Positions 41,080 through 48,892 of a stretch of DNA of 64,000 bases are shown here, in pieces. Position 1 is the stretch's first letter, and the number at the start of each line of letters is the position of its first letter. This stretch comes from Shinella zoogloeoides (GTDB lineage Bacteria > Pseudomonadota > Alphaproteobacteria > Rhizobiales > Rhizobiaceae). The stretch spans positions 1,491,501 to 1,555,500 of the forward strand of contig NZ_CP132311.1 of assembly GCF_030733845.1 (NCBI RefSeq). The letters run 5' to 3'. The notes below the pieces were generated by a model. The model saw only the letters and a program-made list of their open reading frames with translations, was not told the DNA's origin and searched no databases. The position numbers and the translations under genes were made by a program.

Positions 41080-41104
41080 TCGTACATCCTGCCCCAATTT
41101 CGTC

Positions 41105-41152
41105 GTACAAGGCGCACGATTGACGCTTGCATTTCGTTCGTACGATATGTAC
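41105..41152. promoter_or_regulatory. Repressor operator region with GTAC-N5-GTAC dyads
   Basis: A perfect site TCGTAC-GATAT-GTACGA spans 41138-41154, its GTAC-N5-GTAC core being 41140-41152. An imperfect one, GTAC-AAGGC-GCAC, lies at 41105-41117. A TTGACG at 41120-41125 could be the -35 element of the rightward promoter, in which case the perfect dyad covers the -10 region. The same dyad recurs upstream of 37699. Confidence 0.62.
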
Positions 41153-41161
41153 GATTACAAA

Positions 41162-41359
41162 ATGATTAACGCCCCAAAGACGATTGCTGAACTTATCGGC
41201 GAATGGCCGACCGTCCGCGAATTCGCGTCAGACATCGAATGTGGCCTTGAGGCCGCATTCCAAATGAAGAAACGAAACCGCATCGCTCCGCATCACTGGG
41301 CGCGTGTGATTTCCGCTGCCGAGGCGCGCCGGATCGCTGGTGTCAACTACGGGTGTTGA
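41162..41359 (+). pseudogene. Cro-position small gene truncated by IS21 insertion
   Basis: Reads MINAPKTIAELIGEWPTVREFASDIECGLEAAFQMKKRNRIAPHHWARVISAAEARRIAGVNYGC and then TGA. The WPTVREFASDI...HHWARVISAAEAR pattern resembles a short helix-turn-helix repressor of Cro type, and it is divergent from the repressor. The last codon and stop (TGT TGA, 41354-41359) belong to the IS21 left end, so the natural C terminus has been lost. An in-frame ATG at 41147 is inside the operator. Confidence 0.65.
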
Positions 41360-41465
41360 TTGCCACTGAGAACTGACCCGGCATAGCCCGATATTTCCAT
41401 TGAGAATTGACCCATGTTTCAACCGTCCCTCGCGAGTTTTCAGCGGGGGCTGTGGAGTGATCGAC

Positions 41466-42992
41466 ATGGCGTTACTGAGCGTGATCCGGCGCTGGCATCT
41501 TCGAGAGCATCTATCGATCCGAGAGATATGTCGCCGGACTGGCCTTTCGCGGAACACGGTCCGCAAATACCTGCGCCTTGATGGCGGGGAGCCGAAGTTT
41601 AAGGTGCCGGAGCGACCGAGCAAGCTCGATCCGTTTGCAGATCGGCTGTCGGCATGGATGAAGACGGAATCGAAGAAGGGCCGCAAGCAGAAGCGGACGA
41701 TCAAGCAACTGCATGCCGATCTGGTCGGCCTCGGTTATGAGGGCTCTTATAATCGGGTTGCAGCCTTTGCCCGAGAGTGGAAGGCGGACAGGCAGAGGGA
41801 ACTTCAGACCACAGGACGCGGCACGTTCGTGCCTCTGGCCTTCGAACCGGGCGAAGCGTTCCAATTCGATTGGTCGGAGGACTGGGCCATCATCGGCAAT
41901 GAGCGCACCAAGCTGCAGGTCGCGCATACGAAGCTGAGCTACAGCCGCGCCTTCATCGTGAGAGCCTATCTCCTCCAGACGCACGAGATGCTGTTCGATG
42001 CCCACAACCATGCCTTCCGCGTCTTTGGCGGCATTCCTGGCCGTGGCATCTACGACAATATGCGCACGGCGATCGACAAGGTTGGTCGCGGGAAGGATCG
42101 CGACGTCAACGTGCGCTTCATGGCGATGGCCAGTCACTATGTGTTCGAACCCGAGTTCTGCAATCCGGCGTCCGGTTGGGAGAAAGGACAGGTCGAGAAG
42201 AACGTTCAGGATGCCCGTCATCGTCTCTGGCAGCCCACGCCGCGCTTTCCGTCGCTGGAAGCGTTGAACGTCTGGCTGGAGCAGCGCTGCAAGGAATTGT
42301 GGGCGAATACCCCGCACGGACAGATGCGCGGCACCATCGCCGACATCTGGGCTGAGGAGGCTTTGGCATTGATGCCTGTCTCCCGGCCGTTCGATGGCTT
42401 CGTCGAGTATACCAAGCGCGTCACGCCGACCTGCCTCGTTCATCTGGAGCGCAATCGCTACAGCGTTCCTGCCTCCTTCGCCAATCGGCCGGTGAGCCTG
42501 CGGGTCTATCCGGATCGTGTCGTTGTCGCCGCGGAGGGCCAGATCGTCTGCGAGCATCGCCGGGTCATCGATCGCTCTCATGACCGACCGGGACAGACCA
42601 TCTACGACTGGCGGCATTATCTGGCGGTGGTGCAACGCAAGCCGGGCGCTCTTCGCAATGGTGCACCCTTTGCCGAACTGCCCGATGCGTTCCGAGCCTT
42701 GCAGCAGTACCTCCTGAAGAAGCCGGGTGGTGACCGCGAGATGGTCGATATCCTGGCCCTTGTTCTCCAGCACGACGAACAGGCCGTGCTATCGGCGGTC
42801 GACATGGCGCTGAAGTCCGGCGTCCCCACGAAGACGCACGTGCTGAACCTGCTGCATCGCCTCGTCGACGGCAAATCCTTCACACCACCGACCATCGACG
42901 CGCCTCAGGCCCTGACGCTCACCAACGAGCCGAAGGCCAATGTCGAACGCTACGATGCGCTCAGAAAGACGGAGGCTCGCCATGCGTCATAA
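41466..42992 (+). CDS. istA: IS21-family transposase IstA
   Basis: DDE transposase of 508 residues from ATG 41466. The N-terminal helix-turn-helix is [21 protein letters not shown], and the DDE core begins [23 protein letters not shown] with the first Asp, followed by [15 protein letters not shown] and [19 protein letters not shown] with the Glu. The C-terminal beta barrel ([25 protein letters not shown]) is typical of IstA. It overlaps istB by 11 bases. Length and motifs indicate an intact gene. Confidence 0.95.
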   Translation: MALLSVIRRWHLREHLSIREICRRTGLSRNTVRKYLRLDGGEPKFKVPERPSKLDPFADRLSAWMKTESKKGRKQKRTIKQLHADLVGLGYEGSYNRVAAFAREWKADRQRELQTTGRGTFVPLAFEPGEAFQFDWSEDWAIIGNERTKLQVAHTKLSYSRAFIVRAYLLQTHEMLFDAHNHAFRVFGGIPGRGIYDNMRTAIDKVGRGKDRDVNVRFMAMASHYVFEPEFCNPASGWEKGQVEKNVQDARHRLWQPTPRFPSLEALNVWLEQRCKELWANTPHGQMRGTIADIWAEEALALMPVSRPFDGFVEYTKRVTPTCLVHLERNRYSVPASFANRPVSLRVYPDRVVVAAEGQIVCEHRRVIDRSHDRPGQTIYDWRHYLAVVQRKPGALRNGAPFAELPDAFRALQQYLLKKPGGDREMVDILALVLQHDEQAVLSAVDMALKSGVPTKTHVLNLLHRLVDGKSFTPPTIDAPQALTLTNEPKANVERYDALRKTEARHAS

Positions 42993-43794
42993 TCCAGCAA
43001 GTGGCGCTGTCGTCATCATGTTGCGGCAACTGAAGATGCACGGCATGGCCCAGGCCGTCGGCGAACTCACCGAACAGGGATCGCCAGCGTTTGAGGCCGC
43101 CATCCCGATCCTGTCGCAGCTTCTCAAGGCCGAGACGGCGGAACGCGAAGTTCGATCGACCGCCTACCAGCTCAAGACGGCACGCTTTCCAGCCTATCGT
43201 GACCTGAACGGCTTCGACTTCGCCAGCAGCGAGGTCAACGAGGCGCTGGTGCGTCAGCTTCATCGCTGCGACTTCCTCGGCGACGCCAACAACATCGTCC
43301 TCGTCGGCGGTCCCGGCACGGGCAAGACGCATATCGCCACAGCGATCGGTGTCCAGGCTATCGAGCATCATCACAAGCGGGTTCGGTTCTTCTCGACCGT
43401 GGAGCTGGTCAACGCGCTCGAGCAAGAAAAGGCACAAGGGCGTTCCGGCCAGATCGCCAACCGCCTGGCACACTCCGATCTCGTCATCCTCGACGAACTC
43501 GGTTACCTGCCGTTCAGCGCTTCAGGCGGGGCGCTGCTCTTCCATCTGTTAAGCAAGCTCTACGAGCACACGAGCGTCATCATCACGACCAACCTGAGCT
43601 TCAGCGAATGGGCCAGCGTCTTCGGCGATGCCAAGATGACCACCGCGCTGCTCGACCGCTTGACCCACCATTGCCACATCCTCGAAACCGGAAACGACAG
43701 CTTCCGCTTCAAGAATAGTTCGGCTCATGAGCCCAAAATGACGAAGGAGAAAAGGAAGAGCTTGACCGCAACCATCGACCCGAACGACATCTAA
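42982..43794 (+). CDS. istB: IS21-family helper ATPase IstB
   Basis: AAA+ ATPase of 270 residues that assists IstA in target selection, related to DnaC/DnaA. Walker A is [18 protein letters not shown] and Walker B is [14 protein letters not shown]; sensor-1 [10 protein letters not shown] follows. The ATG at 42982 overlaps the end of istA. The gene appears complete, so the element may still be active. Confidence 0.95.
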   Translation: MRHNPASGAVVIMLRQLKMHGMAQAVGELTEQGSPAFEAAIPILSQLLKAETAEREVRSTAYQLKTARFPAYRDLNGFDFASSEVNEALVRQLHRCDFLGDANNIVLVGGPGTGKTHIATAIGVQAIEHHHKRVRFFSTVELVNALEQEKAQGRSGQIANRLAHSDLVILDELGYLPFSASGGALLFHLLSKLYEHTSVIITTNLSFSEWASVFGDAKMTTALLDRLTHHCHILETGNDSFRFKNSSAHEPKMTKEKRKSLTATIDPNDI

Positions 43795-43843
43795 TAAACG
43801 GGTCAATTCTCGGTGGAAATGCCGGGTCAGTTCTCAGTGGCAA

Positions 43844-44512
43844 TCAACAGTTGAAACTCTCGACATAGCCGTTTTGCATTGGCCTTCCCGGCGCGATGTA
43901 ATGCCACTCGACCTTGTGATCCTTCGACCAGGCCAGGATGGCATTCGAGGTCAGTTCGGTCCCGTTGTCTGAAACAATCATGCCGGGCTTGCCTCGTCGC
44001 TCGATAAGCGTCGTCAGTTCCCTCGCGACACGGCGACCTGATATCGATGTGTCCGGGATCGCCGCCAGGCATTCGCGCGTAACATCGTCGACCACATTGA
44101 GGATGCGGAAGCGCCTGCCGCAGGCGAATTGATCGTGGACGAAATCCAGTGACCAGCGGGCATTCGCCTTTGCTTCGACGAGGATCGGCGTACGCGTGCC
44201 AACAGCACGACGCCTGGCTTTGCGCTTGCGCACGGAAAGACCTTCCTCGCGATAGAGCCGGTAGATGCGGTTGACACCGGAGGCCTCTCCGTCTCGCCGA
44301 AGCAGAATAAACAGCCGTCGGTAGCCGAACCGTCGTCGCTCATTGGCCAGATCGCGCAGCTTCGTTCGCAATTCGACCTCAGTCGGTCGAGAGGATTGAT
44401 AGCGGATCGTCTTTCGGTCGGCGGATATGATCTGGCAGGCCCGCCGTTCCGAAAGGCCCATGATGGCCTTCAGGTGCGCGACAGCGTCGCGCTTGGCGGC
44501 AGGCCCTACCAT
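43844..44512 (-). pseudogene. IS3-family (IS407-group-like) transposase OrfB, 3' end removed by IS21
   Basis: A 222-residue fragment of the usual about 270-residue OrfB, starting MVGPAAKRDAVAHLKAIMGLSERRACQI. The DDE positions are visible: WSLDFVHD, VSDNGTEL and YVESFN. The sequence then breaks, and the last Cys and stop come from the IS21 right end. Expression would normally need a -1 frameshift from orfA at the A7 run (44512-44518). About 50 C-terminal residues and the left IS3 end are missing. Confidence 0.9.
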
Positions 44513-44834
44513 TTTTTTGAAAGAAGCTCGCGGAGTGCGGCTGTATCCAGCATTTGTTCGGCGAGCAACTTCTTCAGCTTGGCATTCTCGTCTTCAAGCG
44601 CCTTCAAACGTTTGGCCTCCGACACCTCCATGCCGCCGTATTTGGCTTTCCAGTTGTAAAAGGTCGCCTCGGAAATCCCGTGCTTGCGGCAAAGATCAGC
44701 GGCCTTAACGCCCGCCTCCTGCTCCTTCAGCACCCCAATAATCTGCTCTTCCGTAAATCGCTGCTTCTTCATAAGTCCGTCCTCGATGGGCCGAACTCTA
44801 ATCCAATCTGGAGGAAATTCTCAGGGGCAGGTCA
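43850..44834 (-). mobile_element. IS3-family element remnant
   Basis: Contains orfA, the frameshift signal and most of orfB on the minus strand. The intact end is at 44834, where the minus strand begins TGACCTGCCCCTGAG, a typical IS3/IS407-group terminus. The other end was deleted where it abuts the IS21 element at 43849/43850. It lies inside another gene, whose C-terminal fragment is at 44835-44947. Confidence 0.85.
44506..44772 (-). CDS. IS3-family OrfA (helix-turn-helix protein)
   Basis: An 88-residue OrfA, MKKQRFTEEQIIGVLKEQEAGVKAADLCRKHGISEATFYNWKAKYGG, with the classic IS3 helix-turn-helix and a leucine-zipper-like tail (RLKALEDENAKLKKLLAEQ). The end LLSKKW lies over a run of seven A (44512-44518 on this strand), where a -1 slip joins OrfA to OrfB at MVGPAAK. 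The gene itself is intact. Confidence 0.93.
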   Translation of the reverse strand: MKKQRFTEEQIIGVLKEQEAGVKAADLCRKHGISEATFYNWKAKYGGMEVSEAKRLKALEDENAKLKKLLAEQMLDTAALRELLSKKW

Positions 44835-44947
44835 TCACCCACCAGGGCAAGGTCGAACTGCTGCTGGAACTCTTCGGCCGCGCGACGCTCGCGTCGTTCG
44901 ATCCAGACGACCTGGCGCCTGGGGATAAATTCCCAAAAGCGAGTTAG
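44835..44947 (+). pseudogene. C-terminal gene fragment cut by the IS3 element
   Basis: Immediately right of the IS3 terminus an open frame reads ITHQGKVELLLELFGRATLASFDPDDLAPGDKFPKAS and then TAG at 44945-44947. The composition is protein-like and there is no start codon in the remaining sequence, so it looks like the tail of a gene whose front was lost. I do not recognise the family. Confidence 0.4.
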
Positions 44948-45082
44948 GGTGTTGAATATATTCCTGCGACTTGCTACATTCCGAAAATCACGCGAATGGC
45001 TGCCGCCGGACCTCTCGAAGGGAATACTCGCCGGGCCAATGCTGGAAATCGCGTCCAGCGGAGTGCGAAGCTTTACCCAAAA

Positions 45083-45187
45083 TCAGGCAAGCCAGACATC
45101 CAGAGCGATCAGGCACGCCACGGCGACATTCACAGAGACGTAAGACGCCAAGTCTTCGTATATGCGCTGACGGTGGTTCATTATCAT
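45083..45187 (-). CDS. Tiny single-helix membrane protein (34 residues)
   Basis: Reads MIMNHRQRIYEDLASYVSVNVAVACLIALDVWLA, a polar start and a C-terminal hydrophobic helix. An AAGGA site lies just ahead of ATG 45187. Similar tiny hydrophobic proteins recur on this strand over the next 2 kb. No function is assigned. Confidence 0.5.
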   Translation of the reverse strand: MIMNHRQRIYEDLASYVSVNVAVACLIALDVWLA

Positions 45188-45262
45188 GTCCTTCCTGCCT
45201 GTGAACTCGCAGGATGGCGCGTCGTTCCGTCTGGTAGAGCTTGGATTTGCGTTTTGCAGAGC

Positions 45263-45472
45263 CTACCAGCCAATCACGAAGGCAGCCACCAGGAAGGCCA
45301 CAGTGGCCAATCCGGTGATGAGAAGCACGAGGATTTCCTCCCCAGCGGGATAGAGCCATCGGCTGAGACGATCGGCATATGAGCGGCGCTGAGACTCGTT
45401 CGACATGGGAGGACGGTAGGGCAGGCCGAGCGCGGAGCGCAACGCCTCGTGGTCCTTTGGGTTAAGAACCAC
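45263..45472 (-). CDS. Small membrane protein (69 residues)
   Basis: Starts at GTG 45472, or at ATG 45406 giving 47 residues. The C-terminal part EEILVLLITGLATVAFLVAAFVIGW is a clear membrane helix, preceded by a basic amphipathic region (RRSYADRLSRWLYPAG). Neither start has a strong ribosome site. It is part of the minus-strand group of tiny membrane proteins. Confidence 0.52.
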   Translation of the reverse strand: MVLNPKDHEALRSALGLPYRPPMSNESQRRSYADRLSRWLYPAGEEILVLLITGLATVAFLVAAFVIGW

Positions 45473-45612
45473 AACTGTGTGTCCCGGTTCGGGACTCTGC
45501 TCATCCAGAAGACGTAGTGCGTCGCATCAATTCATTGATCGGTCGACAAACGTTCTGCGACTGTTCGCTTCATTTTAGCAAGTGAATTTAGCCGGGTAAT
45601 CATGCCAAGGGG

Positions 45613-45771
45613 CTATTCGGAGCGATTGATCGCGTTGGATGTCGGTGCGACGTTCGTCTCGCCCGGTGTCCAAAATATGAAATACACGGCGGCAATCAGC
45701 AGGGCGATGCCCAGGATCGTGACTACGAACCGGCTCATACCTGCCTTAGCTTTCTCATCAGTGTCCTTCAT
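45613..45771 (-). CDS. Small membrane protein (52 residues)
   Basis: Reads MKDTDEKAKAGMSRFVVTILGIALLIAAVYFIFWTPGETNVAPTSNAINRSE: a charged start, one membrane helix and a polar tail. A second ATG at 45738 with AAGG upstream gives MSRFVVTILG... and may be the real start. No family recognised. Confidence 0.52.
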   Translation of the reverse strand: MKDTDEKAKAGMSRFVVTILGIALLIAAVYFIFWTPGETNVAPTSNAINRSE

Positions 45772-45815
45772 TTCGGGGGCAACCACCAATAGCAGGGAAT
45801 GTTCCTCAAGCCGGT

Positions 45816-45896
45816 TCAAAGCCACTGCCACGCGGCCCACAAGATGCAGTATACGGCGACACCGATAACGAGACACATCACGAAGTCCCGAGCCAT
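45816..45896 (-). CDS. Tiny hydrophobic peptide (26 residues)
   Basis: Reads MARDFVMCLVIGVAVYCILWAAWQWL, almost entirely a Trp-rich membrane helix. A G-rich stretch precedes ATG 45896, but the ribosome site is weak. It is proposed because it matches the size, strand and topology of its neighbours; on its own it would be marginal. Confidence 0.38.
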   Translation of the reverse strand: MARDFVMCLVIGVAVYCILWAAWQWL

Positions 45897-46144
45897 GACG
45901 AGCACCCCCGCGCCCTGACAGGGAAACTAGGATGCGCGAGATTAGGGAAGAAGTCGAGCCAGAGACCGAGCAGCAAAGAGATCGGGACGGCGGAAAGCCA
46001 TTCGTGATAGCCAGGGGGATGTCCTAGGCGTTACTTGCCGACTTATGCCGCAGCCGAGCCCGGGCGGCTACCTGCGGGATCGGAACCGGTCCTCCGTCGC
46101 GTTGAGGCAATTCGTATGAGCAGCTTAATTCGCGTTGCCGGCGG

Positions 46145-46369
46145 CTATGGACGACCGTATCCCTGCCCAGCTATCGGCCCCGGGCGGCATTCCCCTTTGT
46201 GGTCAAGCACACCCACCATGAAGCGCCGAAGAATCCCGCAGGACTGCTCTGCCAAAGGACCGGCTAACGGTGTCATCCGGGATGTAACGTATCCAGCCTT
46301 GTGAAGCATCTGATTGAGGATGCGATTACTCGCCGGGTTAAAGTCTACGTTGCAGATCATGGAAGACAT
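46145..46369 (-). CDS. Possible small protein (74 residues)
   Basis: Starts at ATG 46369 with AAAGGA seven bases ahead and reads MSSMICNVDFNPASNRILNQMLHKAGYVTSRMTPLAGPLAEQSCGILRRFMVGVLD... . The ribosome site is good, but codon use is not distinctive and no motif is present. It may be real, as it precedes no other gene closely. Confidence 0.35.
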   Translation of the reverse strand: MSSMICNVDFNPASNRILNQMLHKAGYVTSRMTPLAGPLAEQSCGILRRFMVGVLDHKGECRPGPIAGQGYGRP

Positions 46370-46407
46370 TGCGTCATCCTTTCGATAGAGCGGGCCTGGC
46401 CCGCCTT

Positions 46408-46692
46408 TCAGGGAGAAGGGTCGGGACGGTCGCCAGTTGCTTGCTTGGCATCGACGGCGAGAGCTCGGTAGATTTCGTCGTACGAAACCTGAAGACGTTG
46501 ACGCGCCATCGAAGAATCGGAGAGACGTGGTATCTCTAGATGGGTGGCCACACGCTTGTACGCAGGAAAGCTCAACCCAGCTATGAGTTCTTCATCGACG
46601 ATAAGTCGATAGGTCCCAGCCTCCAGCGGTTCGATTAGCGGCTCAAGGTGGAACGGACGCGTAAAACTGATTTCGGTCTCTGTAGTCCTCAT
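46408..46692 (-). CDS. Conserved rhizobial hypothetical protein (94 residues)
   Basis: Reads from ATG 46692 MRTTETEISFTRPFHLEPLIEPLEAGTYRLIVDEELIAGLSFPAYKRVATHLEIPRL... . The pattern 'FTRPF...LPAGTYR(V/L)..DEE.I.GLSF.AYRRVAT' is one I associate with small proteins on rhizobial plasmids and accessory regions. The function is unknown. The frame upstream of this ATG is not protein-like. Confidence 0.65.
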   Translation of the reverse strand: MRTTETEISFTRPFHLEPLIEPLEAGTYRLIVDEELIAGLSFPAYKRVATHLEIPRLSDSSMARQRLQVSYDEIYRALAVDAKQATGDRPDPSP

Positions 46693-46811
46693 GACAAGTC
46701 CGTTCCAAGATTGAGGGGCGTGCGCCGCAGCTCCGTTGTCTGCCGTCGGCGGCGCCCTGTAGGCTGCGCTTCGAAATCGCGCTGCTGTTTTTCGGCCTGT
46801 CAGGCGGAGGC

Positions 46812-46934
46812 CTACCAAAGCCAGCCGTCCATGAGAATGTAGACGATCATAAGTAGGCTTGCGCCAACAACGAACTGCGAAGCTGTGGTAGTAATGAAAT
46901 ATCGATTTTGACGAATAGCAAAGTCGGAAGACAT
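46812..46934 (-). CDS. Tiny single-helix membrane protein (40 residues)
   Basis: Reads MSSDFAIRQNRYFITTTASQFVVGASLLMIVYILMDGWLW. A strong GAGGAGG ribosome site lies six bases before ATG 46934, the best of the group. One membrane helix near the C terminus and a Trp-rich end resemble the 26- and 34-residue neighbours. Confidence 0.62.
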   Translation of the reverse strand: MSSDFAIRQNRYFITTTASQFVVGASLLMIVYILMDGWLW

Positions 46935-47137
46935 ATCGTCCTCCTCTCGTTTGGGGCCAGGGTAGCAAGCCCTCAAACAGCAGCGCCCGTAATGATGGCT
47001 GCTGGAATAACCACCTTGCGCGCTTACCGAGACGTTAGCAAGGAATCAATTAAGGTCATTTGGAGCCCGCTCCAGCCTGTCGTCCGGTGGCCGGTTTTCG
47101 GCAACCGTGTGTAGTCGCCGATGTAAGGTCCTCCATC

Positions 47138-47383
47138 TCACGATCCGTAGGCGCCCTTATTGGGATGGCGCGGCGCTTCTGAATTTACCGGTGTTTGCCC
47201 CTCTCTGAGGTCCGGCTTGCCAGCGGTGCCAGACACACGTTCGGCGTCGCCGCTTCCCTTGGTCGGCGTCGGTTGTCTATGTTCCCTAGCCGAGGGATGT
47301 GTCCCGTCAGAGATGCTGCCGGGGTGAGGGTCCTCAACGATAGGCGTTGGCGTTACGAGTTTGTGGTTTTCGGTCTTGGCCAT
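47138..47383 (-). CDS. Disordered hydrophilic protein (81 residues)
   Basis: From ATG 47383, with AAAGGAG ahead, the protein reads MAKTENHKLVTPTPIVEDPHPGSISDGTHPSAREHRQPTPTKGSGDAERVSGTAGKP... . It is rich in Pro, Gly, Ser and His with no hydrophobic core and is probably disordered. I know of similar short hydrophilic proteins in rhizobial accessory DNA but cannot assign a function. Confidence 0.55.
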   Translation of the reverse strand: MAKTENHKLVTPTPIVEDPHPGSISDGTHPSAREHRQPTPTKGSGDAERVSGTAGKPDLREGQTPVNSEAPRHPNKGAYGS

Positions 47384-47487
47384 GACTGCTCTCCTTTTGG
47401 GAAGAATGCAGGCATGTCCTTGCCAGTTCCGTAGGGGAACATATCCAAGCATTCCCTAGGCCTTCACGACGTGACGAGAGGACATCG

Positions 47488-47973
47488 TCAATGGGTCATC
47501 TCAACGGGGAATGCCTCCTTAAGAGAGTTGGCTACGGTGCAGATCCGCCATGCTTCTTCGATGATGGGACTTGGATCGTCACCGTCCCGCATTTGCACAC
47601 GAACTGACAACACGGCTCCAGTGGCGACCAAGGGCGCTCCATCAAGTTCGATCGTGACGGAGACGGCAAGCTCATCGATGTCGCGGCCGAGCTCGTGGGA
47701 CACATATCGAAGGTCGTTGCAGTAGCATCCGCCGATAGCCAATGCGAGTAACTGCGCACCATTAAATCCGATGCCTGCGCCGCCTGCTTTGCCACATGGC
47801 CGATCAACGACAACCGTGTGGCTTCCGGCCCAACCGATGGCGGCCTGGGTCCCGGCAATGTTCCGCAGCTCCACTGTTGATGCAACCACTCGAGCCTCCC
47901 AGGGTTTTGTCTGCGGAACAAACTGCGACACATAGTGGGAAGAGTCGATAGCTATGCCGTCACCCCCTCCCAC
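47488..47973 (-). CDS. OsmC-family protein
   Basis: A 161-residue protein with the OsmC/Ohr fold. It shows VDRPCGKAGGAGIGFNGAQLLALAIGGCYCNDLRYVSHELGRDIDELAVSVTIELDG, with cysteines in the usual positions of the N-terminal loop and the central helix (GGCYCND). OsmC proteins reduce organic hydroperoxides or act in stress responses. The start may be later than ATG 47973, since the first about 28 residues lie outside the fold. It sits between the small membrane-protein group and the phage morphogenesis module and is not a typical phage gene. Confidence 0.83.
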   Translation of the reverse strand: MGGGDGIAIDSSHYVSQFVPQTKPWEARVVASTVELRNIAGTQAAIGWAGSHTVVVDRPCGKAGGAGIGFNGAQLLALAIGGCYCNDLRYVSHELGRDIDELAVSVTIELDGAPLVATGAVLSVRVQMRDGDDPSPIIEEAWRICTVANSLKEAFPVEMTH

Positions 47974-48016
47974 CCATCGCCCTCCTACGCAAGGCGACGA
48001 TCAATAGGAAATCGAC

Positions 48017-48154
48017 ATGATCGGTATGAACCTTCGTTGCCCCATCAACCGTATCGCCGGAACAGTCGACGCTCAAGCCGTCCAGGCCGACGGCAGAGCG
48101 CTGGTCCGCATCAATGATCATTGGCTTGAGGTCGAGAACTTGCGTGGTGCCTAA
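48017..48154 (+). CDS. Small phage protein (45 residues)
   Basis: Reads MIGMNLRCPINRIAGTVDAQAVQADGRALVRINDHWLEVENLRGA, a compact beta-rich sequence. AGGAA precedes ATG 48017. Its stop overlaps the probable start of the HNH nuclease gene. No family assigned; it marks where phage-type sequence resumes after the inserted cassette. Confidence 0.55.
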   Translation: MIGMNLRCPINRIAGTVDAQAVQADGRALVRINDHWLEVENLRGA

Positions 48155-48494
48155 GCGCTATAGGCCAGAGCACCAGGCGCTCTACAAGCATCCAGCTTGG
48201 CAGTCGCTCCGCAAGAGGGGCTTCCTTCGCGATAACTACACCTGCCAATGGCATGGCTGTAGCAAGTTGCTGATAGGGAAGGGCAAGGAGCCGAACGCTC
48301 CTGTTGCTCATCACAAGCAGGACCACAAGGGCGACCTTTCGCTCTTCCTCGATCCTGAGAACATTATGGCTGTCTGCAACGAATGCCACGACGGCCCCGT
48401 CCAGCGGCACACCAATCGCGGCTATGTGCAGGGGCACGATGAGAACGGGCGGCCGCTCGATCCTGATCATCCCTGGAACCGGAGCACACCATGA
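48144..48494 (+). CDS. HNH endonuclease (packaging-associated)
   Basis: A 116-residue HNH protein placed just before the terminase genes, where such nucleases help cleave concatemers in HK97-like phages. The zinc-finger cysteines are CQWHGC and CNEC, around the HH of PVAHHKQDHKGD and the N of DPENIMAVC. GTG 48144 (or 48147) is preferred, giving VVPKRYRPEHQALYKHPAWQSLR; an ATG at 48114 would add ten residues of unlikely sequence. It overlaps the next gene by four bases. Confidence 0.85.
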   Translation: MVPKRYRPEHQALYKHPAWQSLRKRGFLRDNYTCQWHGCSKLLIGKGKEPNAPVAHHKQDHKGDLSLFLDPENIMAVCNECHDGPVQRHTNRGYVQGHDENGRPLDPDHPWNRSTP

Positions 48495-48781
48495 ACGAAG
48501 AGCTTGAACTGGCGCTGACCTACTGGCGGACCATGGCCCCTCAGCCGAAGGCACTCGTCTATGTGGCTGCCATCAAGGCCAAGCTGAAGGGCGAAGAGAC
48601 CGACGCCATCGTCGTCGACCACGAGCTTGCCAACGCTATCAGCCGCGGAGCTTCTGTCGCTCGCGCCAAGGGCATCATGGCAGATGTCATTAAAGCCGAT
48701 AAGCCGATCGAACGTGATGAGAAGGGCGATGACGCGCCGAAGGGCAGGCGAGGCCGGAAGGTGAAAAGCGCTGCGGCGTGA
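48491..48781 (+). CDS. Phage hypothetical protein (96 residues)
   Basis: Starts in an ATGA overlap with the HNH gene. The protein is helical (MNEELELALTYWRTMAPQPKALVYVAAIKAKLKGEETDAIVVDHELANAISRG) with a very basic tail (KGRRGRKVKSAAA), suggesting nucleic-acid contact. No family recognised. Confidence 0.68.
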   Translation: MNEELELALTYWRTMAPQPKALVYVAAIKAKLKGEETDAIVVDHELANAISRGASVARAKGIMADVIKADKPIERDEKGDDAPKGRRGRKVKSAAA

Positions 48782-48797
48782 AACACGATGTTTCACA

Positions 48798-48888
48798 GGG
48801 GGCACCCCCTCGAAGTTTAAAGAGGGGTCGATTCCTCCGCATCCGCGTCCCCCCTTCATTTGCACTCAGATCAGCATCGAAAGGGGGG
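48798..48888. repeat. Inverted-repeat cluster upstream of the small terminase gene
   Basis: In the 111-base gap before the small terminase gene, AGGGGG/CCCCCT (48798-48811), CCCCTC/GAGGGG (48807-48812 and 48823-48828) and CCCCCCTT/AAGGGGGG (48849-48856 and 48881-48888) form nested dyads. Position and symmetry suit a cos or pac packaging site, but this is inference. Confidence 0.42.
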
Positions 48889-48892
48889 TAGG

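Larger units (their letters stand above)
41354..43849 (+). mobile_element. IS21-family insertion sequence, complete
   Basis: A 2,496-bp element bounded by perfect 31-bp inverted repeats (41354-41384 and 43819-43849, outer bases TGTTGATTGCCACTGAG). It carries istA and istB in overlapping frames on the plus strand. A second repeat set (GAGAATTGACCC at 41402-41413; inverted at 43800-43812) lies inside each end, as expected for IS21 multiple IstA sites. The flanking bases (ACGGG on the left, GTTGA on the right) do not form a target duplication. Confidence 0.93.

Noticed and set aside
44988..45359. A 123-codon minus-strand frame in the small-protein region.
   Set aside because: Its Arg/Cys/His-rich composition is not protein-like, and it overlaps two short frames that have a ribosome site or a clear membrane helix.
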